A stretch of DNA of 64,000 nt, from NCBI GenBank assembly GCA_020160915.1, contig JAIUPK010000007.1:62001-126000 (forward strand). Reading direction: 5' to 3'. The stretch is from Actinomycetota bacterium (GTDB lineage Bacteria; Actinomycetota; Actinomycetes; Actinomycetales; Microbacteriaceae). The notes below the pieces were generated by a model. That model made no database searches. It had not been told where the DNA came from and saw nothing but the letters and a program-made list of their open reading frames with translations. Position numbers and translations under genes: made by a program. Positions 43,489 to 51,718 of the stretch are shown here, one piece after another. Positions within the stretch are counted from its first letter, which is position 1, and every line of letters begins with the position of its first letter.

Positions 43489-43983
43489 CTAGCGCCCGTC
43501 GCGCTTCGCCTGACGCTTCGCTCCCTGCGCGCGACTCGAGGCGTCGCGTTTCACGCCGCCGGTCGTCTTGCTGTGCGAGCGGACGCGTCCGGCACCCACC
43601 GTGCCATCCTGGGTGCCCGCCGATTCCGGGCCGGTCGACTTGCCGGCCCGGGCGCGCGCAAGCCGCTCGTCCTTGAGGGCCTCCGCTGCGTCGTGCGCCA
43701 CTCGACCCAGTTCGCCACTGACGATCGACAGCGCCTCCTCGAACACGTACGCGCGCGCCCGTGACTTGTCGGACTTGGATGCGGCAGTACCGCGCGCCCC
43801 AACCTCGGCGACACCGGATGCTGCGCCCCGTCGGTAGTTCTTCGAGTGCTTGTTGCGCGCCCGCCGCACGCGCTTGTGAAGCTCCATGAGACCGTCCTCG
43901 TCCAGCAGGGCGAGGCGCTCGGGCTCAAGCTCGCGGATGAGGTCGCGCTCGGTGCTCTTCAGCACCCACAAGTACTGTTCCAT
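43489..43983 (-). CDS. Hypothetical protein with basic tail
   Basis: A 164-residue protein without a recognised domain. Residues ~1-45 are acidic-helical (LKSTERDLIRELEPERLALLDEDGLMELHKRVRRARNK), followed by a basic hinge and a long helix (residues ~75-105). The last ~60 residues are rich in Lys/Arg/Ser/Thr/Gly. The charge pattern suggests nucleic-acid association, but this is only a guess. It lies between the amidohydrolase (33-bp gap) and the PLP enzyme (9-bp gap) on one strand. Confidence 0.7.
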   Translation of the reverse strand: MEQYLWVLKSTERDLIRELEPERLALLDEDGLMELHKRVRRARNKHSKNYRRGAASGVAEVGARGTAASKSDKSRARAYVFEEALSIVSGELGRVAHDAAEALKDERLARARAGKSTGPESAGTQDGTVGAGRVRSHSKTTGGVKRDASSRAQGAKRQAKRDGR

Positions 43984-44016
43984 GAGGCAATCCTGCCCAC
44001 AGACCTCGGATGCGGT

Positions 44017-44853
44017 CTAGCCCAAACGGTAGACGCGTACCGCGGTTCCACCCAGGATCGCGGAACGAACCGCGGCGGGTTGCGAGTCGAGGATGCCGGT
44101 GACCGCCTCCCACGTGCGCGCGTAGCCGCCGGCGAGCTCGGAGATGGGCCAGTCGCCCCCGTACAGGAGGCGGTCCGCGCCGAAGAGGTCGAGCGCGTCC
44201 TCGACGAAGGGGCGCACTGCATCCACGGTCCAGGAGTCGAGTGGGCCCACCGAGGCGTACAGGCCCGAGACCTTCGCAACTGTGCGAGGGTTGGCGGCGC
44301 ACTCGGCGAGCAAGGCGCGCCACTCGACGTGCGCTGCCTCGTCACGGCCGATGGGCGGCTTGCCCAGGTGGTCGATCACGATGGTGAGCGACGGATGCCG
44401 TTCACCGAGCGTCGCGATATCGGCGAGCGCAGCGTAATCCGCCGTGGGAAAGTCGAGCGGCACACCGGCCGCCGCCAGCAGCTCGAGGCTGCCACCGACG
44501 GCGGGCTGCAGCACCCACTCGCGTTCGCGCTCGTGCACTAGGTTGCGCACCCCGACCACGATCGCTCCGAAGCGCTGAAGGTCGAGTGCCACCTGCCCCG
44601 GCCGGTCGAGCGGAGTCCAGGCCACCACCCCGAGAACCGTCGATTGCCGGGCGGCAACCGCCAGCATCACGTCGGTGTCCTCGGCGTTGTCTGACGCCTG
44701 CACGAGCACCGCTCCGCCGATGCCCCGCTCGGCGAGCGCCGGCGCGATCTCGTCGAACGAGATGGTGCGGTTCAACGATCCCAGCCCGTCGTCGAGCCAG
44801 GGGTAGTTCGCTCGGGACGGGTCCCAGACGTGCAGGTGCGAGTCGATGATCAT
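44017..44853 (-). CDS. Amidohydrolase-family lactonase (L-fuconolactonase-like)
   Basis: A 278-residue TIM-barrel enzyme of the amidohydrolase 2 family (COG3618 type). It shows the metal-site DSHLHVWDP at the start, VIDHLGKP in the middle and LLYGGDWP near the end. Characterised relatives hydrolyse L-fucono-, L-rhamnono- and galactonolactones to sugar acids. The start at 44853 has GGGAG upstream. It is 13 bp after an aldo/keto reductase that could make its lactone, and the divergent dehydratase could use its product. Confidence 0.87.
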   Translation of the reverse strand: MIIDSHLHVWDPSRANYPWLDDGLGSLNRTISFDEIAPALAERGIGGAVLVQASDNAEDTDVMLAVAARQSTVLGVVAWTPLDRPGQVALDLQRFGAIVVGVRNLVHEREREWVLQPAVGGSLELLAAAGVPLDFPTADYAALADIATLGERHPSLTIVIDHLGKPPIGRDEAAHVEWRALLAECAANPRTVAKVSGLYASVGPLDSWTVDAVRPFVEDALDLFGADRLLYGGDWPISELAGGYARTWEAVTGILDSQPAAVRSAILGGTAVRVYRLG

Positions 44854-44866
44854 GCCGTGCTCCCTG

Positions 44867-45841
44867 TCAGGCCAGCGGCGGGATGAATCCGGCGGTCTCG
44901 AGGTCGCGCCAGAGGGCATCCGGAATCGGAGCCGAGTCCCGGTCGAGTCCACCCTGCATCTGCTCCCCGTTGCGCGCGCCCAGCACGGCAGACACGACCG
45001 CCTGATGACGCAGCGGAAACTGCACGGCGGCATCCGGAAGTGTCACGCCGTGAGTGCCGCAGAGCTCGGCAATTGCGCGGGCGCGCGCGAGCAGGTCGAC
45101 GGGGGCGGCCTCGTACTCGTAGTGCGCGTCATCCGGAACGACCGCTCGCCCGAGCAGCCCCGAGTTGTAGACGCCGGCGGCGACGACGCCGACGCCTCGC
45201 TCGAGCGCGATCGGCAGCAGGTCGTCGAGCGCGCCCTGATCGAGCAGGGTGAAGCGGCCGGCCAGCATCACGAGGTCGATGTCGCACTCACGCACGAACC
45301 GGGCGAGCATCGCCGACTGGTTCATGCCGGCGCCGATCGCCCGCACGACGCCCTGGTCGCGCAGCTCGATGAGGGTCGCGATGCCCTCGGTGGATGCCTG
45401 ATGCCAGTGGTGATCGGGATCGTGCAGGTACAGCACATCCACCCGGTCCATCCCGAGGCGGGTCAGGCTCTGCTCGAGCGAGCGCAGGATGCCGTCGCGG
45501 CTGAAGTCCCATTCGCGCCGGTACTCGGCGGGCACGTGGAATCCGCCATCGTCGAGCTGGTGTGCGTTCTCGGGTGTTGGCACGAGGGCACGGCCCACCT
45601 TGGTGGAGACGATGAACTCGTCTCGGGGTCGCCCGGCGAGCGCGGCACCGAGCCGGCGCTCGGCCAGCCCAAGCCCGTAATGCGGTGCGGTGTCGAAGTA
45701 GCGCACACCGCCGGACCACGCGACATCGACGGCGTCGACCGTTTCGGCGTCAGTGGTCTCGCGGTAGAGGTTGCCGAAGGTGGAGGTGCCGAGGCCGATC
45801 TCAGTCAGCGCGGGCGCTCTGCCCAGTGTGGTGCTGCGAAT
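44867..45841 (-). CDS. Aldo/keto reductase (L-fucose/D-threo-aldose dehydrogenase-like), apparent ATT start
   Basis: A 324-residue AKR with GTSTFGN, the catalytic-Tyr region YFDTAPHYGLGLAERRLG, STKVGR and VLYLHDPDH. The first in-frame GTG (45706) would delete the first beta strand and cofactor segment. In-frame sequence continues upstream as RSTTLGRAPALTEIGLGTSTFGNL to an ATT at 45839-45841, which has a perfect AGGAGG seven bases before it. The next codons upstream meet a stop. An AUU initiation codon, or an ATG mutated to ATT, is the best reading. Next to a lactonase and facing an enolase-type dehydratase. Confidence 0.78.
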   Translation of the reverse strand: MRSTTLGRAPALTEIGLGTSTFGNLYRETTDAETVDAVDVAWSGGVRYFDTAPHYGLGLAERRLGAALAGRPRDEFIVSTKVGRALVPTPENAHQLDDGGFHVPAEYRREWDFSRDGILRSLEQSLTRLGMDRVDVLYLHDPDHHWHQASTEGIATLIELRDQGVVRAIGAGMNQSAMLARFVRECDIDLVMLAGRFTLLDQGALDDLLPIALERGVGVVAAGVYNSGLLGRAVVPDDAHYEYEAAPVDLLARARAIAELCGTHGVTLPDAAVQFPLRHQAVVSAVLGARNGEQMQGGLDRDSAPIPDALWRDLETAGFIPPLA

Positions 45842-45898
45842 GTCACGACCTCCTCGTCACGTCGGTTTCATCGTACAATCTGATTGATGCTACGTCGA

Positions 45899-45912
45899 AC
45901 GTGTGATGTATG
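45899..45912. promoter_or_regulatory. Candidate GntR-type site, sugar-oxidation divergon
   Basis: The complement of ACGTGTGATGTATG (CATACATCACACGT) matches CATACATGTGACGT at 51580-51593 in 11 of 14 positions, including all of CATACAT and ACGT. One lies between the AKR and dehydratase genes, the other upstream of the ABC binding-protein gene. Both are plausible targets of the FadR-type regulator at 47154. Confidence 0.45.
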
Positions 45913-45961
45913 CTGTTTGAAGCGACTGAATGCCGCAACTGTCTAAACGTCAAGGGCGATG

Positions 45962-47125
45962 ATGAAGATCACCGGGTACCGCTGCCTTCGCAGCTTCCAC
46001 GATTGGGGACGCCCCGTCGGTGATGTCAACGGATTCATCGAGTCCGGTGTCACCGAGGTGCCGATCGTCATTCTCGAGACCGACGAGGGCGTCACCGGCG
46101 TCGCAACCGGCTCGCACCATGACATCGAGCGACTCTTCCCGGCCATCGAGGGCCAGGACCCTCGCGCCGTTTCCGCCCTGTACGACCGGATGCTCGCCCG
46201 CGTCTTCAAGACCGGTCACGGTGGCGCCACCTACAGTGGCATCGGGACTCTCGACACGGCCCTCTGGGACATCAAGGCCAAGCTCGCCGGCGAACCGCTG
46301 TGGCGCCTGCTCGGCGGCGGCGACCGCTTCGTCGCGGGCTACGCCTCGGGACTGGACATCGCACTCGACGACGACCAACTCGCCAGCTTCTACCGCAGGA
46401 TGGCGGAACGGGGCTTCACCGCCGGCAAACTGAAAGGCGGCCGGGTGGTCGCCGACGACATCCGCCGGCTGCAGATCATCGCCGACGAGTTGCGCGGCAA
46501 CGCCGACCACCCCGCCCTCATGCTCGACGCCAACGAGTCGTGGAATCTCAAGCAGGCCGTGCGTCACGTGACCGCCGTCGAGGCGGTGCACGACCTCACC
46601 TGGATCGAGGAGCCGCTGCGGCGCTGGGATGCCGCTGGGCACGCCCGCCTCTCCCGCTCGATCAAGGCTGCGGTCGCCACCGGCGAGAACCTGACCGGAC
46701 TCGACCAGTACCTTCCGCTCTTCGAGGCCGGAGCGGTCGACGTCGCCCAGGCGGGAAGCCCGGCAGGTGTTACCCACTTCCTGCGGGTCGCCTATGCAGC
46801 CCACAGCCGTGACCTTCCCATCAGTCCGGTGGGCCTCACCGCCAACGCGTCGGTCGCCCACGCTGCCGCAGCGGTGCCCAATCACCTGTCGGCCGAGGTG
46901 CAGGATCTCGGTGGACCGTTCGGTATCGACATCGACATGGAGTACGCCGACGGCGGCATCGTTCTTGGGGATCGGCCCGGAGCCGGGCTCACGATCGACG
47001 AGGACGCGATCGCTGCCCGCGGTGCCGCCGGTGGCGCGTGGCTCGTGCAGGGGGGACCCCACGTTCGCCCCAAGCGCGCTGGCCTGCGCATGGTGGCAGA
47101 GGACCCGTCGTCCCTGCCCGGCTGA
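45962..47125 (+). CDS. Enolase-superfamily sugar-acid dehydratase (mandelate racemase group)
   Basis: A 387-residue enzyme of the mandelate racemase/muconate lactonizing group. It has KxK in AGKLKGG, metal ligands Asp in MLDANES, Glu in WIEEPL and Glu in TGENL, and the closing SPVGLTANASVAHAAAA. Family members dehydrate L-fuconate, L-rhamnonate, D-galactonate or related acids to 2-keto-3-deoxy acids. AAGGG is 5 bases before the second ATG (45962); an ATG directly before it (45959) is equivalent. It faces the AKR/lactonase genes across a 117-bp spacer. Confidence 0.88.
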   Translation: MKITGYRCLRSFHDWGRPVGDVNGFIESGVTEVPIVILETDEGVTGVATGSHHDIERLFPAIEGQDPRAVSALYDRMLARVFKTGHGGATYSGIGTLDTALWDIKAKLAGEPLWRLLGGGDRFVAGYASGLDIALDDDQLASFYRRMAERGFTAGKLKGGRVVADDIRRLQIIADELRGNADHPALMLDANESWNLKQAVRHVTAVEAVHDLTWIEEPLRRWDAAGHARLSRSIKAAVATGENLTGLDQYLPLFEAGAVDVAQAGSPAGVTHFLRVAYAAHSRDLPISPVGLTANASVAHAAAAVPNHLSAEVQDLGGPFGIDIDMEYADGGIVLGDRPGAGLTIDEDAIAARGAAGGAWLVQGGPHVRPKRAGLRMVAEDPSSLPG

Positions 47126-47153
47126 GCGGGGACCGGGCCTTACACTGGGACGC

Positions 47154-47924
47154 ATGACCGACCACGCTGCTGACGTTCCCGTGCGGAACTCGGTTCTCGG
47201 AGGTTCGGCGACTCGCACTCCGCCCGCCCGGCTGGGCGTCGCGGTCGTGTCCGACCTGGTGGCCGCGATCGTGACCGGCGAGCTCGCCCCGGGCGACGCG
47301 CTTCCGCCCGAGAGCACCCTCAGCCAGCGCTTCGGCGTGAGTCGCACCGTCATCCGCGAGTCGGTCAAGCGGGTCGAGGAGAAGGGTCTCGTCACGGTCG
47401 CTCAGGGCCGCGGAACGACAGTCAACGCGCCCACCGCCTGGAACGTGCTCGACCCGATCGTGCTGTCGGCCCTCGTCGATCACGACGACACCCTGGGCGT
47501 GCTCGACGAGCTCTCGATCGTGCGCGGAAGCCTCGAGTCATCGATGGCGGCCGCCGCCGCCGCTCGTCAGAACCCGCAGCGCAGCGCCGACCTCACTCGC
47601 GCGTTCGAGGAGACCGAGCGCACGATGAACGACATCGAGGCCTACGCCGATGCGGATGCCCGGTTCCACTACCTGGTGATGGAGCAGTCGGGCATCCGGT
47701 TGGCCGCGAACATCACGCAGATCCTGTTCCAGCGCGCCCGAGTGAGCCGACGGTTCACCGGCACAGCGAGCCCCGAGGCTGTGCGGCTCACCCTCGAAGA
47801 GCATCGAGCGATTCTGGATGCGATCACCGCCGGCGACTCAGAGGCCGCGTCGCGTGCCATGCACGACCACATCGCGCGAGCCTGGGAGCGGCGCCGACCC
47901 ACCGACCGCCGCCCGACCGACTAG
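47154..47924 (+). CDS. FadR-subfamily GntR regulator
   Basis: A 256-residue repressor. The N-terminal winged HTH (about residues 30-85: AIVTGELAPGDALPPESTLSQRFGVSRTVIRESVKRVEEKGLV) is followed by an FCD-type all-helical effector domain with metal-site-like residues (DADARFHYLVMEQSG, LEEHRAILDAI, MHDHI). It follows the dehydratase gene by 28 bp. Sugar acids are common effectors of FadR-type regulators, so it likely controls the surrounding sugar-oxidation genes and importer. Confidence 0.9.
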   Translation: MTDHAADVPVRNSVLGGSATRTPPARLGVAVVSDLVAAIVTGELAPGDALPPESTLSQRFGVSRTVIRESVKRVEEKGLVTVAQGRGTTVNAPTAWNVLDPIVLSALVDHDDTLGVLDELSIVRGSLESSMAAAAAARQNPQRSADLTRAFEETERTMNDIEAYADADARFHYLVMEQSGIRLAANITQILFQRARVSRRFTGTASPEAVRLTLEEHRAILDAITAGDSEAASRAMHDHIARAWERRRPTDRRPTD

Positions 47925-47928
47925 ACCA

Positions 47929-47947
47929 CGGGGCGCAGTCCGCCCCG
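47929..47947. terminator. Terminator between GntR and mutarotase genes
   Basis: CGGGGCG, a 5-nt loop (CAGTC) and CGCCCCG form a 7-bp GC stem exactly between two convergent stops (47924 and 47950). Confidence 0.55.
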
Positions 47948-47949
47948 GC

Positions 47950-48279
47950 TCAGTCCTGGTGCCAGACCTCGTCCAGCTCCTGCCAACGCGCGCCATCGGG
48001 GGCGTCATCGTCGAAGCCGAACTGGCAGGGATCCGTGCGAGACCACCACTGCTGCGAGACCGGGTCGGCCGCCATGCGGGCCTGGTCGGCCTCGAAGTCG
48101 TCGCCGACGTACTCGTAGTAGCCGAACAGCACGTCGCCGCGCACAAAGATCGTGAAGTTGCGGATGCCGCACTCGGTGATCATCGCCTCGACCCCCGGCC
48201 ACACGGCCGAATGCAGCTCGAGGTACTCGGCCCGCTTGTCCAGACGGAGGCGGCACACCATCCCGAACCGCCGGGTCAC
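47950..48279 (-). CDS. L-rhamnose mutarotase-family protein (RhaM/COG3254)
   Basis: A 109-residue dimeric alpha-beta barrel protein. It has the conserved pattern VCRLRLDKRAEYLELHSAVWPGV near the N-terminus, GYYEY in the middle and SQQWWSRTDPCQ near the end. The family interconverts anomers of L-rhamnose, or of L-fucose in oxidative pathways. The GTG start overlaps the permease stop as GTGA, so it is the last gene of the importer operon. It suggests a 6-deoxy-L-sugar as the transported compound. Confidence 0.9.
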   Translation of the reverse strand: MTRRFGMVCRLRLDKRAEYLELHSAVWPGVEAMITECGIRNFTIFVRGDVLFGYYEYVGDDFEADQARMAADPVSQQWWSRTDPCQFGFDDDAPDGARWQELDEVWHQD

Positions 48280-49181
48280 TCCTTGGTACCGCCGGCGGTC
48301 ATCCCCGAGACGAGGAAGCGCTGGGAGAACAGGAAGATCAGCAGCACCGGGGCGACGCTCACCAACGTGGCCAGGGCTAGCGTCGGCAGGTCGATCGTGG
48401 TGGATGCGGCGTTCGTCGGGTTGAACTGGGGCACGTTCGACAGCAGCTCCGCCAGACCCACCTGCACGGGCGCCTTGCGGCCCGGCACCATCACGTAGGG
48501 CAGGAAGTAGTTGTTCCAGTTGCCCACGAAGCTGAAGAAGCCGACGAGCGCGATGACCGGCGTTGCCAGCGGCATCGCGATCTGGCCGAACACCCTCAAC
48601 TCGGTCGCCCCGTCGATGCGCGCGGCATCCAGGAGGTCGCGCGACACGGTCGTCGAGAAGTAGATGTAGGTCAGGTAGACGCCGAACGGGAAGAACGAGA
48701 ACGGCAGGATCACCGACAGGGGCGAACCGATCAGCTTCACAGCGCTCAGCTCGAGGAAGATCGGCAGCACGAGCGCCGTGCTCGGGATGAGCATCACGAT
48801 GAGCGTCGTCGCCAGCAGCAGTCGCCGACCGGGGAACTCGGTCAGCGCCATGGCGTAGCCGGCTGGGATGCTGATGAGCAGCGTGAGCACCAGCGCGCCG
48901 AGCGAGTAGAGGGCCGAGTTGCCCAACCAGGTCCAGATGATGCCGTCCTGGTAGGTGATCAGGCTGTGCCAGTTGTCGCCCAGCTGCGTGAGCCCGCCGA
49001 CGGAGAACGGGGCGCCGAGCAGCAGCTCGCGGCCGTTCTTCGTGGGTGCCAGCAGCAGCCAGACGATCGGCACGATGAAGAACAGGGTGAAGACGACAAC
49101 CACGAGTCCGGCAATGCCGCGCCCGAACCACTGCTGGGGCTTCGAGGATCCGGTGCGGGCGCCGGTATCAATCGCGCTCAA
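48276..49181 (-). CDS. Carbohydrate ABC importer permease (MalG-like)
   Basis: A 301-residue membrane protein with six helices and the EAA loop DAARIDGATELRVFGQIAMPLATP that docks with the ATPase. It overlaps the start region of its partner permease by 14 bp, and its stop overlaps the mutarotase start. No ATPase gene is present in this operon; a shared MsiK-type ATPase elsewhere is the usual actinobacterial arrangement. Confidence 0.93.
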   Translation of the reverse strand: MSAIDTGARTGSSKPQQWFGRGIAGLVVVVFTLFFIVPIVWLLLAPTKNGRELLLGAPFSVGGLTQLGDNWHSLITYQDGIIWTWLGNSALYSLGALVLTLLISIPAGYAMALTEFPGRRLLLATTLIVMLIPSTALVLPIFLELSAVKLIGSPLSVILPFSFFPFGVYLTYIYFSTTVSRDLLDAARIDGATELRVFGQIAMPLATPVIALVGFFSFVGNWNNYFLPYVMVPGRKAPVQVGLAELLSNVPQFNPTNAASTTIDLPTLALATLVSVAPVLLIFLFSQRFLVSGMTAGGTKE

Positions 49182-50109
49182 AGAGGCCCCCTCGGAAGAC
49201 GAAGAACACCGACAGGCCGAGTGCCACGACCAGCAGCACCAGCGAGATCGCCGCCGAGCCGTTGAAGTCGTTCTGCTTGAAGGCGTACAGGAATGCCAGT
49301 TGGTTCAGCGAGTAGTCCGGTGGGACCACACCCTTGCTGGCCTGGGAGAGCACACGGGGCTCAACGAAGAGTTGGGTGCCCGCCGCGAGCGAGAGGATCG
49401 CCATGTACGAGATCCACTTGCGCAGCAGCGGAATCTGGATGTACCACGCCGTGGCGAGCGGTCCGGCACCGTCGATGCGGGCCGCCTCCATGACGTCGTG
49501 GCTGATGTTGTTGAGCGCCCCGTACATGATGACGATCCACCCGCCGGCGCCCGTCCAGAAGGCGATGATCGCGAGCACGAATGGCAGTTGGTTGACCTGC
49601 ACGGTGTCGACGAAGGAGTCGTTGCCAAGCGCCTTCAGCAGGAACGCGACCGGGCTGACGCTGGGGTCGAGGATGAACAGCCACAGCATCACGCTCGAGG
49701 CACCAGCCAGTGCACCGGGGATGTAGAAGATGAACCGGGATGTCGTCGACAGCCAGCGCACGCGGATCGCGTGCACGATGAGGGCGAGCAGTACGACGAG
49801 CACGATGAGGCTCGCGACCCACACGGCGACGTACAGGGCGACGTGGCCGACAGCCGGCAGGAAGCGGTAGTCGGTGAAGACCTTGACGAAGTTGTCGACG
49901 CCCGCGAAGGCGTTGGCCTTGGTGAAGGCGAGGTAGATCGCGTAGAGAGTCGGGAGGACTCCGAAGACCAGCAGGAAGAGGGTGTAGCCGCTGGAGAAGG
50001 CCACCCCCACCCGGGCCTGTGAACTGGTGGGCTTGCTGCGACGCGGTGAAGCGCCGGCCGGCTGCCGGCCCCTGGTGGGACCGGCAGCCAGCTGTGCGTT
50101 GGAGCTCAT
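49168..50109 (-). CDS. Carbohydrate ABC importer permease (MalF/UgpA-like)
   Basis: A 313-residue membrane protein with a cytosolic basic N-terminus (~30 residues), six helices and the EAA loop MEAARIDGAGPLATAWYIQIPLLRKW. The ATG at 50109 lacks a strong ribosome site and lies 44 bp after the binding-protein stop. Partner of the downstream MalG-like permease. Confidence 0.92.
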   Translation of the reverse strand: MSSNAQLAAGPTRGRQPAGASPRRSKPTSSQARVGVAFSSGYTLFLLVFGVLPTLYAIYLAFTKANAFAGVDNFVKVFTDYRFLPAVGHVALYVAVWVASLIVLVVLLALIVHAIRVRWLSTTSRFIFYIPGALAGASSVMLWLFILDPSVSPVAFLLKALGNDSFVDTVQVNQLPFVLAIIAFWTGAGGWIVIMYGALNNISHDVMEAARIDGAGPLATAWYIQIPLLRKWISYMAILSLAAGTQLFVEPRVLSQASKGVVPPDYSLNQLAFLYAFKQNDFNGSAAISLVLLVVALGLSVFFVFRGGLFERD

Positions 50110-50153
50110 GTGATCAGTTTCGTGGAGAAAGAGGATTCGTGACGAGGAACGGA

Positions 50154-51512
50154 CTATCCGACGGTGTAACCGGCGACCTGAGCCTCGTTCTCCATCTCCT
50201 TCTGCCACTCGTCGGCGAGCTCGGCGACCGTCTTGCCTGCGGCGAGGCCGGGCACGATGACCTTGGCGTAGGCCGTCTCGACGCTGAAGTTGGGGTAGCC
50301 CCATCCGCTCCAGACGCTCGAGGCCGCCGTGCTCATGGCCGACTTGAAGTCGCCAGCGAAGAATCCGCTCGCGGCCTGGTCGGAGAGCCAGGTGTCAGCC
50401 GCGGACTGGTAGGCCGGGAGGCCACCGGTTCCCGCGGTTGACGGGTCGCTCACGATGAACTCGAGGAAGGTCTTGACCGCTTCGAGGTTCTTCGAGTGGC
50501 TGGATGCGTACCAGACGCCACCACCGACGTTGCCGGTGACCTTGTCCTCACCATCCCAATACAGCGGGTCGGCCGCGCCCCACTGGCCGGCGTTCGCGTT
50601 CACGTTGTCCGGGTTCTGGAACAGCGCGCCGGCGTACCAGGCGGCTCCGGGCATCCCGACCAGGTGGTCGGCCTTGGCGACGAACTCGGCGCTGAAGAGG
50701 CTGTCCTGAATCAGGGTGCCGTTGGCGACCATGTGGTCGATGAGGTCGGTGACCTTCTTCGAGTTGGGGTCGTTCACGTCGGAGTGGAACGTGGTTCCGT
50801 CGAGCGTGAAGATCGGCGCAGCACCCGAGAAGTAGTACACGTAGGTGCCCACGAAGGAGTCGCCGACCGAACCGAGGAAGTACCCGGGGTGCTCTGCGGC
50901 GAGCTTGTCGCTCAGGGCCGAGTAGTCCTCCCAGGTCTTCGGGACGTCGTAGCCGAACTCATCGAGCAGCGCCTTGTTGTACCAGAACAGCACGGGGGCG
51001 AGGTCGTTGCGCAGACCGTAGACGGTGCCGTCAACGGTCACCGGGTCGAGCGCGCTCGGGGTGAAGCCGGAGAGGAAGTCGTCTTCGAGGTAGCCCTTGT
51101 TGAGCGGAGCGGCGAACGCCTGCACGCCGTTGGTCTCCTTGGATGCCCACGACGCGTCGTTGTTCTGCGTAGAGAACACCACATCGGGCCAGCCATCGCC
51201 AGCCTGGTCGGCGAGGGCGATCTTGGTCTGGAAGGTGGCGGAGCCACCGGCGGAGCCGTCGTCGACGACGAGGTCGACCTTGATCTCCGGGTGAGCGGCC
51301 TGGAAGGCCTCGACCGCCGGCTGGCGCGTCGCGTCAGCCCAAATCGTGATGGTGGAGTCGGGTACCTGCTCCGCGGTGGCGAACCCGTAGTCCGAGTTCA
51401 CTGTTGCTGAGCCACCCGAGCAGGCCGCCAGCAGACCGGCGACCGCGAGGGATGCAGTGGCGGCAAGGATGCGGGTGCTTCGGGTGAACGGTCGGCGATG
51501 CTGTGATGACAT
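50154..51512 (-). CDS. Carbohydrate ABC importer substrate-binding lipoprotein
   Basis: A 452-residue type II extracellular solute-binding protein (SBP_bac_1). The signal peptide ends in lipobox LLAAC (Cys ~31). Later segments NDLAPVLFWYNKALLDEFGYDVPKTWEDY and GGGVWYASSHSKNLEAVKTFLEFI are typical of sugar-binding members. First gene of the importer-mutarotase operon, GAAAGG upstream of the ATG. A candidate GntR-type site lies ~70 bp upstream. Confidence 0.93.
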   Translation of the reverse strand: MSSQHRRPFTRSTRILAATASLAVAGLLAACSGGSATVNSDYGFATAEQVPDSTITIWADATRQPAVEAFQAAHPEIKVDLVVDDGSAGGSATFQTKIALADQAGDGWPDVVFSTQNNDASWASKETNGVQAFAAPLNKGYLEDDFLSGFTPSALDPVTVDGTVYGLRNDLAPVLFWYNKALLDEFGYDVPKTWEDYSALSDKLAAEHPGYFLGSVGDSFVGTYVYYFSGAAPIFTLDGTTFHSDVNDPNSKKVTDLIDHMVANGTLIQDSLFSAEFVAKADHLVGMPGAAWYAGALFQNPDNVNANAGQWGAADPLYWDGEDKVTGNVGGGVWYASSHSKNLEAVKTFLEFIVSDPSTAGTGGLPAYQSAADTWLSDQAASGFFAGDFKSAMSTAASSVWSGWGYPNFSVETAYAKVIVPGLAAGKTVAELADEWQKEMENEAQVAGYTVG

Positions 51513-51579
51513 GTCGCGTGCCTTTCTGGTCGACGTCGTTGACGACTTTCCGCCGGTGGTGACGGTATACGTAGTAGAT

Positions 51580-51593
51580 CATACATGTGACGT
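51580..51593. promoter_or_regulatory. Candidate GntR-type site upstream of sugar importer operon
   Basis: CATACATGTGACGT, sharing 11 of 14 positions with the complement of 45899-45912. It lies between the divergent binding-protein and oxidoreductase genes, next to further AT-rich repeats (GTATAC, ATAC). Confidence 0.45.
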
Positions 51594-51718
51594 CTAAGCA
51601 ATGACGTCTCGCCATCAATCCGAGCCCCTCAACCCTCACCCGCTTTAGTCAGCTTCACGCCATAGACTGTCTGATTGTGACAGTGGGGTCGCTGTCCCTC
51701 GAAGGGAGCTTCGCAACC

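Noticed and set aside
46767..47153. Upstream extension of the GntR regulator frame into the dehydratase gene
   Set aside because: The extension has no conserved sequence; the ATG at 47154 precedes a normal FadR-type N-terminus.
48280..49131. Long upstream extension of the mutarotase frame
   Set aside because: It is a shadow of the permease gene; the mutarotase family is only about 104-110 residues and starts at the GTGA overlap.
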